Shown here one piece after another: positions 55,764-64,000 of a DNA stretch of 64,000 bases. The DNA is from Bradyrhizobium campsiandrae (GTDB lineage: Bacteria > Pseudomonadota > Alphaproteobacteria > Rhizobiales > Xanthobacteraceae). The translations under genes and the position numbers were made by a program. The number at the start of each line of letters is the position of its first letter. Positions within the stretch are counted from its first letter, which is position 1. The notes beneath the pieces were generated by a model. The model had not been told where the DNA came from and ran no database searches. It saw only the letters and a program-made list of their open reading frames with translations. The stretch is from assembly GCF_014529705.1 (NCBI RefSeq), contig NZ_JAANIH010000033.1:28075-92074 (forward strand), read 5' to 3'.

Positions 55764-56141
55764 ATGGCGGACGGACTCTCCGTTTTCCTGGTCGAAGACG
55801 AGGCGTTGATCCGGATGATGATCGCCGACATGGTGGAGGAACTCGGCCACCATGTCGTTGCAGAAGCGGACAATGTGCGCGACGCGAGCGCCTTTGCGAT
55901 GACAGCGCAGTACGATTTCGCCATCCTCGACATCAATCTGATGGGCGTCTACGTCGATCCGGTCGCCGATTTGATCGAGCGTCGCGGCAAGCCCTTCCTG
56001 TTCGCGACGGGTTACGGGCCGGAACTGTTGCCGTCCTTGCTCCGGCGCCGGCCGATTCTGCGCAAGCCGATTGCGCTCGACCAGCTCAAGACCATGATCG
56101 ACTCGCTGTTTCCGGATGCGGTCGCGGAAGCGCCGCACTGA
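55764..56141 (+). CDS. Single-domain response regulator
   Basis: The 125-residue protein is only a receiver domain: SVFLVEDEALIRMMIADMVE (acidic pair), FAILDINLMG (phospho-acceptor Asp), LFATGYG (Thr switch) and ILRKPIA (Lys). It has no output domain and no adjacent kinase, so it probably relays a phosphate or binds a partner, like CpdR- or DivK-type proteins. ATG 55764 was chosen at the start of the domain. Confidence 0.87.
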   Translation: MADGLSVFLVEDEALIRMMIADMVEELGHHVVAEADNVRDASAFAMTAQYDFAILDINLMGVYVDPVADLIERRGKPFLFATGYGPELLPSLLRRRPILRKPIALDQLKTMIDSLFPDAVAEAPH

Positions 56142-56189
56142 TATCGCCGCACTGACATCGCCGCACTGACACTGATATCGGCAACGAAA

Positions 56190-56214
56190 ATGGCCGCCCG
56201 AAAGGGGCGGCCAT
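56190..56214 (-). terminator. Rho-independent terminator between convergent genes
   Basis: ATGGCCGCCC pairs with GGGCGGCCAT-type sequence over 10 bp around a GAAAG loop. On the minus strand it is followed by TTTTCG, so it mainly serves the small membrane-protein gene at 56240-56395, and may also stop the plus-strand response regulator transcript. Confidence 0.7.
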
Positions 56215-56239
56215 CCGGGACCTGAGGTCCGTCAGTGTC

Positions 56240-56395
56240 TCACATCAGGCCGGCGCTGAGGTCGATGCCGTGTGCCATCAGGCCGAACGAGGCGACGAGG
56301 CCCGCGCAGCAGAAGATGACAATGGCCTTGAAGGAATGGTCGATTGACCGGACCTCGACCGCAGACGGCGTTTCGGCGAGCGAAATCGTGCTCAT
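56240..56395 (-). CDS. Small single-pass membrane protein (51 aa)
   Basis: The ORF reads MSTISLAETPSAVEVRSIDH, continues with SFKAIVIFCCAGLVASFGLM and ends AHGIDLSAGLM. One transmembrane helix follows a short polar N-terminus. A strong GGGGGGA lies 7 nt before ATG 56395 and a terminator follows the stop, which supports a genuine transcription unit. An ATG two codons upstream is too close to the ribosome-binding site. The function is unknown. Confidence 0.7.
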   Translation of the reverse strand: MSTISLAETPSAVEVRSIDHSFKAIVIFCCAGLVASFGLMAHGIDLSAGLM

Positions 56396-56553
56396 GTTCA
56401 TTCCCCCCTTTGTTGATCCTGAATTGCATCAGGTGAGGGAACGTCTAGAGCAAAAAGTTTGATACAGGATTGCCAGGGATCCTTAACGGAATCGCAACTC
56501 GATCGCGCGTCCTGCCGGCGGCGCCCCAAGGAATCTTCTATATCTTGCAAGTG

Positions 56554-56757
56554 TTAGTTGCGGCCGGCCTTCAGCACTGTCGCAATGGTGTGGGCCGTCA
56601 TGGCGGCGCGATCCGAGGCTCGCTGGGCGGCCAGCCGGTCCCGTGCCTTCTCCTCGATCAACAGCTCGATCAGCGCCATGCGCTTGGTCTCGTCGTCCGC
56701 CTCGGTCAGCAACCGATGATAGCGATGATAATCGAAGCCCACATCCTGCTTACGCAT
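56554..56757 (-). CDS. Small hypothetical protein (67 aa)
   Basis: The protein starts MRKQDVGFDYHRYHRLLTEA and is predicted to be helical and charged (DDETKRMALIELLIEEKARDRLAAQRASD), like small cytosolic regulators or degradation adaptors. No family is recognised. ATG 56757 was chosen because the eight codons upstream lack a ribosome-binding site and consistent composition. It lies between glk and the 51-aa gene, all on the minus strand. Confidence 0.6.
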   Translation of the reverse strand: MRKQDVGFDYHRYHRLLTEADDETKRMALIELLIEEKARDRLAAQRASDRAAMTAHTIATVLKAGRN

Positions 56758-56878
56758 GTCACGCCCCTGTACGTACGCCACACACGTGCGAATTGTTTCC
56801 CATCGGAAACATCAGGGCAAGCGCGATCTTGCTTGGAACCGGGCATCGGCCGCGATCAGCTGTGAATTCCGGACCGCC

Positions 56879-57847
56879 TCAGCCCGCGGTGTGGTCGGCG
56901 AACAGCTTGAGGCCGAGGAAGCTCGCATCGGGCTTGATGACGAGGCGTGTCGGGATGTTGCGCAAATAGTCCTGGAAGCGTCCCTTGGCCTCGAAGCGGG
57001 CGCGGAACGCCGAGGCCGCGAGGAACTCCGGAAAGCGCGGCACGATGCCGCCGGCGATGAACACGCCGCCTCTCGCACCGAAGGTCACCGCGAGATTGCC
57101 GGCGACCGAGCCGAGGATGGCGCAAAACATCTCCAGCGTCGCCCGGCTGAGTTCGCAACTCCCGTCCAGCGCAGCCCGGGTGATGCCGGCCGCATCGCGT
57201 TGCGGCACACGGGCGCTATCGACCTCGGCCATCGCCTCATAGAGGGATTGCAGCCCGGAACCGGAGAGGGCGCCGCGCTCGATGGAAACGTGGCCAAAGC
57301 GGCGGCGCATCGCGGCGATCACCCGCTCCTCGCGCTCGTTCTCTGCCGGCAGAGTGGCGTGACCGGCCTCGGTGACGACGGCGAGGCGCGCGCCGTGCCG
57401 CTCGATCAGGCAAGAGACGCCAAAGCCGGTCCCGGGCCCGACCACCAGCAGCGGCTCCCCAGGCATGCCGTCCTGGCCGCCGAGCGGAATCAGGTCGGCC
57501 GGTTGCAGGGCGGGCAGGGACCAGGCCACCACCTCGAAATCGTTGAGCACATGGACGCTGTCGAAGCCGAGCGCCGGCTGCAGCTCGTTGCCGTCGATCA
57601 CCCATGGACTGTTGGTCATGACGCAGCGGTTGTTGGTGACGGGACCTGCGACGGCGAGAACGGCTCTGGTCGGCTTCTCGCCGTCGGCGCGCCGGAGCAC
57701 GTCCGCAACGGCTTCGCGGACCGTCGGGTGGTCGGCGACCTTCACATAGTCGATCGGTCCGATCTGCTCGCCGTTGCTCAGCGCAAAGCGCGCATTGGTG
57801 CCGCCGATGTCGGCGAGAAGAATATTTCCTGTCTTGCCGACACTCAT
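56879..57847 (-). CDS. glk: Glucokinase
   Basis: Glk phosphorylates glucose with ATP. The 322-residue protein has the phosphate-binding motif LLADIGGTNARFALS, the glucose-binding VLNDFEVVAWSLP and VVGPGTGFGVSCL, EAGHATLPA and FIAGGIVPRFPEFL, typical of the bacterial glucokinase family. ATG 57847 begins the conserved domain; the longer upstream frame is not coding-like. It is divergent from pncA with a 272-bp gap in which I see no gene. Confidence 0.93.
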   Translation of the reverse strand: MSVGKTGNILLADIGGTNARFALSNGEQIGPIDYVKVADHPTVREAVADVLRRADGEKPTRAVLAVAGPVTNNRCVMTNSPWVIDGNELQPALGFDSVHVLNDFEVVAWSLPALQPADLIPLGGQDGMPGEPLLVVGPGTGFGVSCLIERHGARLAVVTEAGHATLPAENEREERVIAAMRRRFGHVSIERGALSGSGLQSLYEAMAEVDSARVPQRDAAGITRAALDGSCELSRATLEMFCAILGSVAGNLAVTFGARGGVFIAGGIVPRFPEFLAASAFRARFEAKGRFQDYLRNIPTRLVIKPDASFLGLKLFADHTAG

Positions 57848-58119
57848 GACCGTTTGGCTGCCGTGACCTTGTCGGCCGCGGGAACCTTCTCCTCCACTCC
57901 TTGACCCCGCACCACATGCCGCGGACATCAGCAGAATCCGCTCTCGGATGCGGCTAGTCAACACGAAGGAAGCCAAAGCGTTGCATCCGGGGCGGGGCTG
58001 CCGGGCCTTCGCGCGACATTGTTGCAGGCGCGGGTGGTTGCGAAGCAGCGCAGGAAGATCGAGACTGCAAAGACCGGCCGGCGCCATCTGCGCCGGACGG
58101 TCGCCATGGGGCCTCCCGC

Positions 58120-58746
58120 ATGAAGATATCCGACCGCGACGTGCTGCTGGTGATCGACGTGCAGAACGATTTTTGCACACGCGGGGCGCTCGCCGTTCCC
58201 GGCGGTGAGAAGGTCGTGCCTGCCATCAACCGGATCGCCCAAAAATTCACCAATGTGGTGCTGACGCAGGACTGGCATCCGCCCGACCATGTCTCCTTCG
58301 CGCCGAACCATCCGGGCCGTCAGCCGTTCCAGACCATCGAGCTCGACTATGGCACCCAGGTGCTTTGGCCCGCGCATTGTGTCCAGGGCACGGCCGGCGC
58401 CGAATTCCACCGCGATCTCGAGCTCACGCGTGCCAGCCTCGTGGTGCGCAAGGGCTTTCGCCGCGCGATCGATTCCTACTCGGCGCTGTTCGAGAACGAC
58501 AAGAGCACGCCGACCGGCCTGCTCGGTTATTTGCGCGAGCGCGAGCTGAAGAATGTTTTCGTCGCCGGCCTCGCGCTCGATTTCTGCGTCCGCTTTTCCG
58601 CGGAGGATGCGCGCAAGGCGGGGTTCGAGGTTGCCGTGATCGAAGACGCCTGCCGCGGCATCGACCTCGACGGCTCGATCGCGGCGACCCATCAGAGTTT
58701 TCGCCAGCTCGGCATTTCCGTCGTCAGCCTGGAGGCATTCCTGTGA
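58120..58746 (+). CDS. pncA: Nicotinamidase PncA
   Basis: PncA deamidates nicotinamide to nicotinate for NAD salvage. The 208-residue protein has the catalytic Asp in VLLVIDVQNDFCTRGALAVPGG, the metal-binding DWHPPDHVSFA, WPAHCVQGTAGAEF, and the nucleophile Cys in GLALDFCVRFSAEDA. Length and motifs are standard. It opens a plus-strand group with a PhaC-like hydrolase and nadE, the last enzyme of the same NAD pathway. Confidence 0.95.
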   Translation: MKISDRDVLLVIDVQNDFCTRGALAVPGGEKVVPAINRIAQKFTNVVLTQDWHPPDHVSFAPNHPGRQPFQTIELDYGTQVLWPAHCVQGTAGAEFHRDLELTRASLVVRKGFRRAIDSYSALFENDKSTPTGLLGYLRERELKNVFVAGLALDFCVRFSAEDARKAGFEVAVIEDACRGIDLDGSIAATHQSFRQLGISVVSLEAFL

Positions 58747-58759
58747 GGATCCCACGATA

Positions 58760-59878
58760 ATGGCGGTGGAGAAGAGCGGACCACAGCCCCGCGGGTCGGA
58801 ACGCGCTGCCGACGAGCCCATGCTGTGGCCGTTTGCGGCGGCAAGGCTCGCCATGGATGCCTGCTTCTGGTGGCTGGAACGCGGCCCCGTGGCGCAGGGC
58901 GAGCGTGAGCTCGATTGGACGACGCCGGGCGCTTTGGCGCTGGAGCTGGCCACCATGCGCCTGCGCGATTGCTCACGGACGCAATCGGGCCAGCCGGCGC
59001 TGATTTGCGCGCCTTATGCGCTGCATCGCGCCCAGATCGCTGATTTCGCGCCCGGCCACAGCGTGGTGCAGTCGCTGCAACAGGGCGGCATCGATCGGGT
59101 CTATCTCACCGATTGGCGTTCGGCCTCGCCCGAGATGCGCTATCTCTCGATCGACACCTATCTCGGCGATCTCAACCTCGCCGTCGAGGAGATTGGCGCG
59201 CCGGTGGATCTGATCGGCCTATGCCAGGGCGGCTGGCTGTCGCTGCTCTATGCGGCGCGCTTTCCGGCCAAGGTGCGCCGGCTCGTCCTGGTCGGAGCGC
59301 CGGTTGATCTCTCGATCGATTCCCGCTTGTCGCAACTTGCCCGCAGCGCACCTGGGATGGTCTACGACCAGCTCGTCGCGCGCGGCGGTGGTAATGTCAA
59401 CGGCGAGGAGATGTTGCACGTCTGGTCGAAGGCGCCAAGCCGTGACGACATCGCGACGGCGCTGCAGAGAGACCTTTCGGACGAGGAGGGGGCGGTCCTG
59501 CTCGCGCGCTTCGACCGCTGGAACAGCGAAACGCTCAACTTGCCGGGGACCTACTATCTCCAGATCGTCAACTGGATCTTTCGAGAGAACCGCATCGCTT
59601 CAGGCAATTTCACCGCTCTCGGCCGGGTCATCGACCTGAAGGACATCAAGGCGCCGGTGTTTCTGCTGGCCGGGCTCGACGACGAGGTCGTGCCGGCGGC
59701 GCAGGCGCTTGCAACCGCCGGCCTCATCGGCACGCCGCCGGCGTTCGTTGCCGCCGCGTCCGAGCCCAGCGATCATCTCGGCCTGTTCATGGGCGCGCGG
59801 ACGCACGTCCATGCCTGGCCCCGGATTGCGGAATGGCTGCGGGACGACCTCACCAGCGTGCTGGCACGAAGCGCCTGA
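58760..59878 (+). CDS. Alpha/beta hydrolase with Cys nucleophile, PHA synthase/depolymerase-like
   Basis: The 372-residue protein has the lipase-box variant GLCQGG (LIGLCQGGWLSLLYAARFP), where PHA synthases carry G-x-C-x-G, plus YLTDWRSASPEMRYLSIDTY upstream and FLLAGLDDEVVPAAQ and SDHLGLF for the Asp and His of the triad. It is shorter than PhaC and could be a polyhydroxyalkanoate-related hydrolase or acyltransferase. It starts 14 bp after pncA and precedes nadE by 143 bp. Confidence 0.82.
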   Translation: MAVEKSGPQPRGSERAADEPMLWPFAAARLAMDACFWWLERGPVAQGERELDWTTPGALALELATMRLRDCSRTQSGQPALICAPYALHRAQIADFAPGHSVVQSLQQGGIDRVYLTDWRSASPEMRYLSIDTYLGDLNLAVEEIGAPVDLIGLCQGGWLSLLYAARFPAKVRRLVLVGAPVDLSIDSRLSQLARSAPGMVYDQLVARGGGNVNGEEMLHVWSKAPSRDDIATALQRDLSDEEGAVLLARFDRWNSETLNLPGTYYLQIVNWIFRENRIASGNFTALGRVIDLKDIKAPVFLLAGLDDEVVPAAQALATAGLIGTPPAFVAAASEPSDHLGLFMGARTHVHAWPRIAEWLRDDLTSVLARSA

Positions 59879-60021
59879 TGCTGCCGAACAGGCCCGCGAA
59901 GCTGCAAATCCGTTATGCATGATGGCGGATGGCCTGCACGCGGCCATGGCGATGGGCTACATAGAGTCCTGAGCCGGCAGGCAGCAGCCGGGTCCGACAA
60001 GATTCAAGGGTCCTTTGCGCG

Positions 60022-62055
60022 ATGAGCTTCCACTCGATCTATGCCCATGGGTTTGCGCGCGTGGCGGCCTGCGTCACCACCTCTCATGTGGCCGATCCGA
60101 CGGCCAATGCGAAGGCCGTCCTGGCGGCGGCGGGCGCCTGCCATGACCAGTCGGTGGCGGTGGCCGTGTTTCCGGAGCTGTGCCTGTCAGGCTACGCGAT
60201 CGAAGATCTGGTGAAGCAGGACCCGCTGCTCGACGCGGTCGAGCGCGGCCTTGCCACGATCGTCGACGCCTCGTCGGCGTTCATGACCGTCCTGATCGTC
60301 GGTGCGCCGCTGCGTTTCGGCGTCAGGATCTACAATTGCGCCGTCGTCATCCATCGCGGCAGCGTGCTGGGCGTCGTGCCCAAGAGCTATCTGCCGACCT
60401 ATCGCGAATTCTACGAAGGCCGCCATTTCGCCTCCGGCGCCGGGGTCGCCGGCGAGACGATCACGTTCGGCGGCCTGCATGCTCCGTTCGGGGTCGACCT
60501 TCTGTTCGCGGCCGAGGATGTTCCGGGTCTGACCATCGGCGTCGAGATCTGCGAGGATATGTGGATCCCGGTGACGCCGGCCTCCGAGCTCGCCCTTGCC
60601 GGCGCCAGCGTGCTGATCAATCTCTCGGGCAGCCCGATCACCATCGGCCGGGCGCGCTCGCGCGCGCTGCTGTGCCAGTCGACCTCGGCGCGGTGCCTCG
60701 CGGCCTATGTCTATTCCGCCGCAGGCGCTGGGGAATCCACCACTGATCTGGCCTGGGACGGCCAGACATCGATCTACGAGAACGGCGTGCTGCTCGCGGA
60801 GGGCGAACGGTTTCGCCAGGGCGGTCAGGTCACCTACGCCGACGTCGATCTCGACCTGCTCAGGCAGGAGCGCGCGCTGATGGGCACGTTCGACGACAAC
60901 AGGCGGCAGCGTGAGGGTAAATTCCGCAAGATCAGCTTCGCCCTGAAGCCGCCGGTTGCCGATATCGGTTTCCTGCGCAAGGTCGAGCGCTTTCCGTTCG
61001 TGCCGAGCGATGAAAGCCTGCTCGAGCAGGATTGCTACGAGGCCTACAACATCCAGGTCGCCGGCCTGGTGCAGCGCATGCGCGCCACCGGCACCATGCG
61101 GGTCGTGATCGGGGTCTCCGGCGGCCTCGACTCCACCCATGCGCTGATCGTCGCCGCTAAGGCGGTCGATCTGCTCGGGCTGCCGCGGGAGAATGTTCTG
61201 GCCTACACCATGCCGGGCTTTGCCACCGGCAGCGAAAGCAAGACCAATGCGCTGGCGCTGATGAAGGCGCTCAATACGACCTGGCAGGAACTCGACATCC
61301 GCACCACCGCCACGCAGATGCTGAAGGATATCGGCCATCCCTTCGGCAAGGGCGAGAAGGTCTACGATGTCACCTTCGAGAACGTGCAGGCGGGCCTGCG
61401 CACCGACTATCTGTTCCGCCTTGCCAACCATCACGGCGGGATCGTCATCGGTACTGGCGACCTCTCCGAACTCGCGCTCGGCTGGTGCACTTACGGCGTC
61501 GGCGACCAGATGGCGCACTATAATGTCAATGCCGGCGTGCCGAAAACGCTGATCCAGCATCTGATCCGCTGGGTGATCGCGTCAAAGCAGTTCAGCGGCG
61601 CGGTGAACGGGACGCTGGCCTCGATCCTGGCGGCCGAAATCTCGCCGGAGCTGGTTCCGGTCAAGCCGGGCGAGAAGCCGCAGAGCACCGAAGCTTCGGT
61701 CGGGCCCTACGAGCTGCAGGATTTCAACCTGTTCTACACGCTGCGCTTCGGCATGCGCCCGTCCAAGATCGCCTTCATGGCGTTTCAGGCCTGGAAGGAC
61801 GTCGCCAAGGGTGAATGGCCGCCGGCATTCCCTGCCGACAAGCGCAAGGCGTATGATCTTGCGGAGATCCGCCGCTGGTTGGAGGTGTTCCTGCGCCGCT
61901 TCTTCGCCTTCAGCCAGTTCAAGCGTTCGGCGATGCCGAATGGACCGAAGGTCTCGGCCGGCGGCTCGCTGTCGCCGCGCGGCGACTGGCGTGCGCCGTC
62001 GGATTCCAGTGCGGCGGCCTGGCTCGAGGATCTGGAACGAAACGTGCCGGGCTGA
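60022..62055 (+). CDS. nadE: Glutamine-dependent NAD+ synthetase NadE
   Basis: NadE converts deamido-NAD to NAD using glutamine and ATP. The 677-residue protein is the two-domain form: an N-terminal nitrilase-like glutaminase with Glu (VFPELCLSGY), Lys (GVVPKSYLPTYREFYEGRHF) and Cys (GVEICEDMWIP), then the synthetase domain with P-loop SGGLDSTHALI and GTGDLSELALGWCTYGVGD. Length is normal for this form. It lies downstream of pncA and the PhaC-like gene. Confidence 0.96.
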   Translation: MSFHSIYAHGFARVAACVTTSHVADPTANAKAVLAAAGACHDQSVAVAVFPELCLSGYAIEDLVKQDPLLDAVERGLATIVDASSAFMTVLIVGAPLRFGVRIYNCAVVIHRGSVLGVVPKSYLPTYREFYEGRHFASGAGVAGETITFGGLHAPFGVDLLFAAEDVPGLTIGVEICEDMWIPVTPASELALAGASVLINLSGSPITIGRARSRALLCQSTSARCLAAYVYSAAGAGESTTDLAWDGQTSIYENGVLLAEGERFRQGGQVTYADVDLDLLRQERALMGTFDDNRRQREGKFRKISFALKPPVADIGFLRKVERFPFVPSDESLLEQDCYEAYNIQVAGLVQRMRATGTMRVVIGVSGGLDSTHALIVAAKAVDLLGLPRENVLAYTMPGFATGSESKTNALALMKALNTTWQELDIRTTATQMLKDIGHPFGKGEKVYDVTFENVQAGLRTDYLFRLANHHGGIVIGTGDLSELALGWCTYGVGDQMAHYNVNAGVPKTLIQHLIRWVIASKQFSGAVNGTLASILAAEISPELVPVKPGEKPQSTEASVGPYELQDFNLFYTLRFGMRPSKIAFMAFQAWKDVAKGEWPPAFPADKRKAYDLAEIRRWLEVFLRRFFAFSQFKRSAMPNGPKVSAGGSLSPRGDWRAPSDSSAAAWLEDLERNVPG

Positions 62056-62092
62056 GGGTGTGACGGATCGGCATGGCTGGGGAGACGATCTG

Positions 62093-62476
62093 ATGTCGGC
62101 CGGGGACGGGTCGGAAGCGGGCGAGGAGGCGAGGGTCGTCAACGGCCTCTACATCTTCGACATCGAGATGCGTGATGGCAAGCGCGGCCAGGCGAGAGGC
62201 GTGGTCGTGCTGTGCGACGGACGCATCATGGGTGGCGACAGCTATTTCTACTATACGGGCAGCTACACCTTCCGAAACGGCAAGTGGCGCGGCGACATGA
62301 TCGTCAACCAGCACACCGAAGCGGTCGGCAGGACACTGGCGTTCGCAGGCCGCGAGGTCACCTGCGGCTTTTCCGGGGACTACTCGGCCGGCGGAGCGGA
62401 GGTCGAAGGCATGGCACTCGTCGGCAAGACCGCCGTGACCTTCACGGCGCGGCTGACGCTGCAGGATCCGATGTAG
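62093..62476 (+). CDS. GrlR-like small regulatory-type protein
   Basis: The 127-residue protein reads NGLYIFDIEMRDGKRGQARG then VVVLCDGRIMGGDSYFYYTGSYTF and a beta-rich C-terminal half. This resembles the GrlR fold (a lipocalin-like beta-barrel known from enteropathogen type III secretion control), in particular the GG-DS-x-YYTGSY segment. No GrlA partner or secretion genes are nearby, so a regulatory role is inference. ATG 62093 follows GGGGAGA and sits 37 bp after nadE. Confidence 0.72.
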   Translation: MSAGDGSEAGEEARVVNGLYIFDIEMRDGKRGQARGVVVLCDGRIMGGDSYFYYTGSYTFRNGKWRGDMIVNQHTEAVGRTLAFAGREVTCGFSGDYSAGGAEVEGMALVGKTAVTFTARLTLQDPM

Positions 62477-62584
62477 GGCGCGATCTGATCGTCCCTCGGG
62501 TGAATAGCGCCGTTCCCGGCTCAGGAACATTCGCGTCGACGATGCGTTCGCGTCTGTCATTGCGATTTGTTCGGGAGAGGGACC

Positions 62585-63826
62585 ATGCATAAGCACTTGA
62601 TGTTATCGACCGCCGCGATCGGACTTATGCTCGCATCCGGCGTGGCCTACGCGCAGGCGCCGGAGCGCAAGGAGGAGCCGAAGCGGACCGAGGAACCGGC
62701 GAAGGGCGCTCTGCCGCAGCGCGGTGGCGCTGCCCAGGAGCACGGCCAAGAGCGCGTTCAAGAGCGCGTTCAAGAGCGTGCCCAGGGCGCACAGGAAAAA
62801 TTGCAAGGCGCAGGCCGCGAGCCGGCCAGCGCTGCCGGGCACAGCGCGCCGAACACCAAGGAGCAGGCACAAGAATCTCGCGAGCCCTCGAAGGATCGCA
62901 ACCGGGAGGCGGAGAGCGCCAAGTCGGGACACGACGCCGACAAGAGCCGTGCAGAGACGAAGTCGGACAAGTCCGCGCCGCAGAAATCAACGGCCGAGTC
63001 GGAGAAGTCGAAGAGCGGTCCGGCTGGCCAGCAGAACGAGCGCACGGGAGCGGCGGCCAACCAGGGCGAGCGTAACCAGAGCCAACCTCCGCGCAACGCA
63101 GCGGAGCAGCAACCGCCGCAACAGGGCCATCGGCCGGCCACCGCAACCGACGCAAACCGGACGCCTCCAACCAACAACGCACAGAGCGCACCGCCCGCCA
63201 CCGGGACGCAGACCAATCAAGCCAATCAAACCACCCAGACCAACACGCAGGTCAGCCAGCAGACCCGTGTGAACCCCGAAAGGCAGGTGCAGATCTCGGA
63301 ACGACTGAGCCGCGAGCGTCTGGCTGAGCCGGAGCGCAATCTGAACATTTCGATCCGCGTCGGCGAGACGATACCTCCGCGCGTGCGTCTCTATCAGCTG
63401 CCGCCCGAGATCGTCTCGATCGAGCCGGAGTATCGGGACTACGAGTATTTCGCGACGGATGATGACGTCGTTATTGTGGAGCCGCGGACACATCGCATCG
63501 TCAGCCAGGTTCCGCGCGATCCGTCGCGAGCCCGCGCGGAGATGAGCGGCGGCGCATCGACGAGCATGGCCGCGGCCGGCAGTAGCGCCGGTGGTAGCAA
63601 TGTGAATTGCCGGATCATGCGGCGTGATGCTTCGGGCAATTTGGCCGAGGCCGAACCGTCAACGGTCGGCTCGAGCGCGCGCACGGATTCGTTGAGCGTG
63701 ACGGTGCAGTTGCCTGGGGGCGGCTCGTCCGCGCCGATTCCGCTCGGTGCCGCCGCTGGCGATATCGTGGTTGCGACGCAAGGGCAGGGCGACTGCACGG
63801 TGACCATCGAGCCGCAAACGCGCTGA
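62585..63826 (+). CDS. Secreted DUF1236-domain protein with long disordered region
   Basis: The 413-residue protein has a signal peptide (MHKHLMLSTAAIGLMLASGVAYAQ), then about 200 residues of low-complexity Glu/Gln/Arg/Ser/Thr/Asn sequence (including QERVQERVQER repeats), then a DUF1236 domain (ISIRVGETIPPRVRLYQLPPEIVSIEPEYRDYEYFATDDDVVIVEP, given here as two adjoining pieces in the protein) and an extra C-terminal domain with two cysteines (NVNCRIMRR, GDCTVTIEPQ). ATG 62585 begins the signal peptide. Its role is unknown; the layout suggests an envelope protein. Confidence 0.86.
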   Translation: MHKHLMLSTAAIGLMLASGVAYAQAPERKEEPKRTEEPAKGALPQRGGAAQEHGQERVQERVQERAQGAQEKLQGAGREPASAAGHSAPNTKEQAQESREPSKDRNREAESAKSGHDADKSRAETKSDKSAPQKSTAESEKSKSGPAGQQNERTGAAANQGERNQSQPPRNAAEQQPPQQGHRPATATDANRTPPTNNAQSAPPATGTQTNQANQTTQTNTQVSQQTRVNPERQVQISERLSRERLAEPERNLNISIRVGETIPPRVRLYQLPPEIVSIEPEYRDYEYFATDDDVVIVEPRTHRIVSQVPRDPSRARAEMSGGASTSMAAAGSSAGGSNVNCRIMRRDASGNLAEAEPSTVGSSARTDSLSVTVQLPGGGSSAPIPLGAAAGDIVVATQGQGDCTVTIEPQTR

Positions 63827-63872
63827 GCGCTGGATCGGCAAGACGGTACCAACAAGGTGATACCAAAACGAC

Positions 63873-63964
63873 TTCGCGCCGCGTGGCTCATAAAGCCCGC
63901 GGCGCGAAATTGCGTTCAATCTTGAAAGTTCCGAGGTCCGGAGTGCCTAGGAGTCCGGACCTCG
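63873..63964. repeat. Two long hairpins after the DUF1236 gene
   Basis: TTCGCGCCGCG (63873-63883) mirrors CGCGGCGCGAA (63898-63908), enclosing a further GGCT/AGCC pair. CGAGGTCCGGA (63932-63942) mirrors TCCGGACCTCG (63954-63964). On the minus strand the first is followed by GTCGTTTT, so it may end a convergent gene beyond the window. Neither has a long T-run on the plus strand. Confidence 0.55.
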
Positions 63965-64000
63965 TCACCTTGCCCCAGCCTTCAATCCCCCGCCCCATGT

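Overview
The window (about 64 kb, high GC) looks like an ordinary chromosomal segment of a Bradyrhizobium or close Bradyrhizobiaceae relative. Support comes from IalB-, DUF1236-, SdhE- and HspQ-type genes, a pcs-type phosphatidylcholine synthase, a nasT-nasS-nirA block, UgpC-type ABC genes, and short palindromic intergenic repeats of the kind common in that genus. I see no rRNA, tRNA, CRISPR array, insertion sequence or phage genes. Assignments rest on reading the translated sequence; no database search was run.

Layout. 1-6.4 kb: the 3' part of glmU, glmS, a DUF502 membrane protein and two NAD(P)-dependent dehydrogenases (one panE-like). 6.4-12.5 kb: recG facing panE, then sdhE-mfd. 12.6-17.3 kb: a minus-strand set holding a YejA-like peptide-binding protein, an adenylate-forming enzyme without its signature motifs, and a PleD-shaped protein with degenerate receiver and GGDEF domains. 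17.5-25 kb: ialB, a serine hydrolase, hspQ, an AEC transporter, a UbiH-type hydroxylase, pcs, a TerC-family gene and a quinone oxidoreductase. 25-28.5 kb: a second-type (eukaryal/archaeal-like) methionyl-tRNA synthetase and an argD-like aminotransferase, facing each other. Each is preceded by a short leader ORF and a terminator hairpin, as expected for transcription attenuation. 28.5-34.6 kb: Mpo1-like, TPR, immunity-like and rimO genes, then an AT-richer patch with two orphan genes.

34.7-40.7 kb is a nitrate/nitrite assimilation block: nasT-nasS (sensor and ANTAR antiterminator), then nirA with a dedicated Fe-S/flavin reductase. The nasS-nirA gap holds a sigma-54-like promoter and an ANTAR-type hairpin. 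40.7-44.6 kb: pxpB-pxpC-pxpA (5-oxoproline use), divergent from an RraA-like/cupin pair. 44.6-48.7 kb: small secreted proteins and a PheC-like periplasmic dehydratase. 48.8-54.3 kb: one minus-strand operon for a Tat-exported sugar/polyol-binding protein, two permeases, a UgpC-type ATPase and a D-hydroxyacid dehydrogenase. 54.8-64 kb: an LTXXQ-type protein, a response regulator, glk, pncA, a PhaC-like hydrolase, nadE, a GrlR-like protein and a DUF1236 protein.

The least expected signals are the two leader-peptide attenuators. The one upstream of argD has 11 Arg in 29 codons and appears nearly leaderless. The other precedes the metG paralogue. Next come the nirA leader architecture and the two neighbouring pseudo-enzymes at 12.6-15.5 kb.
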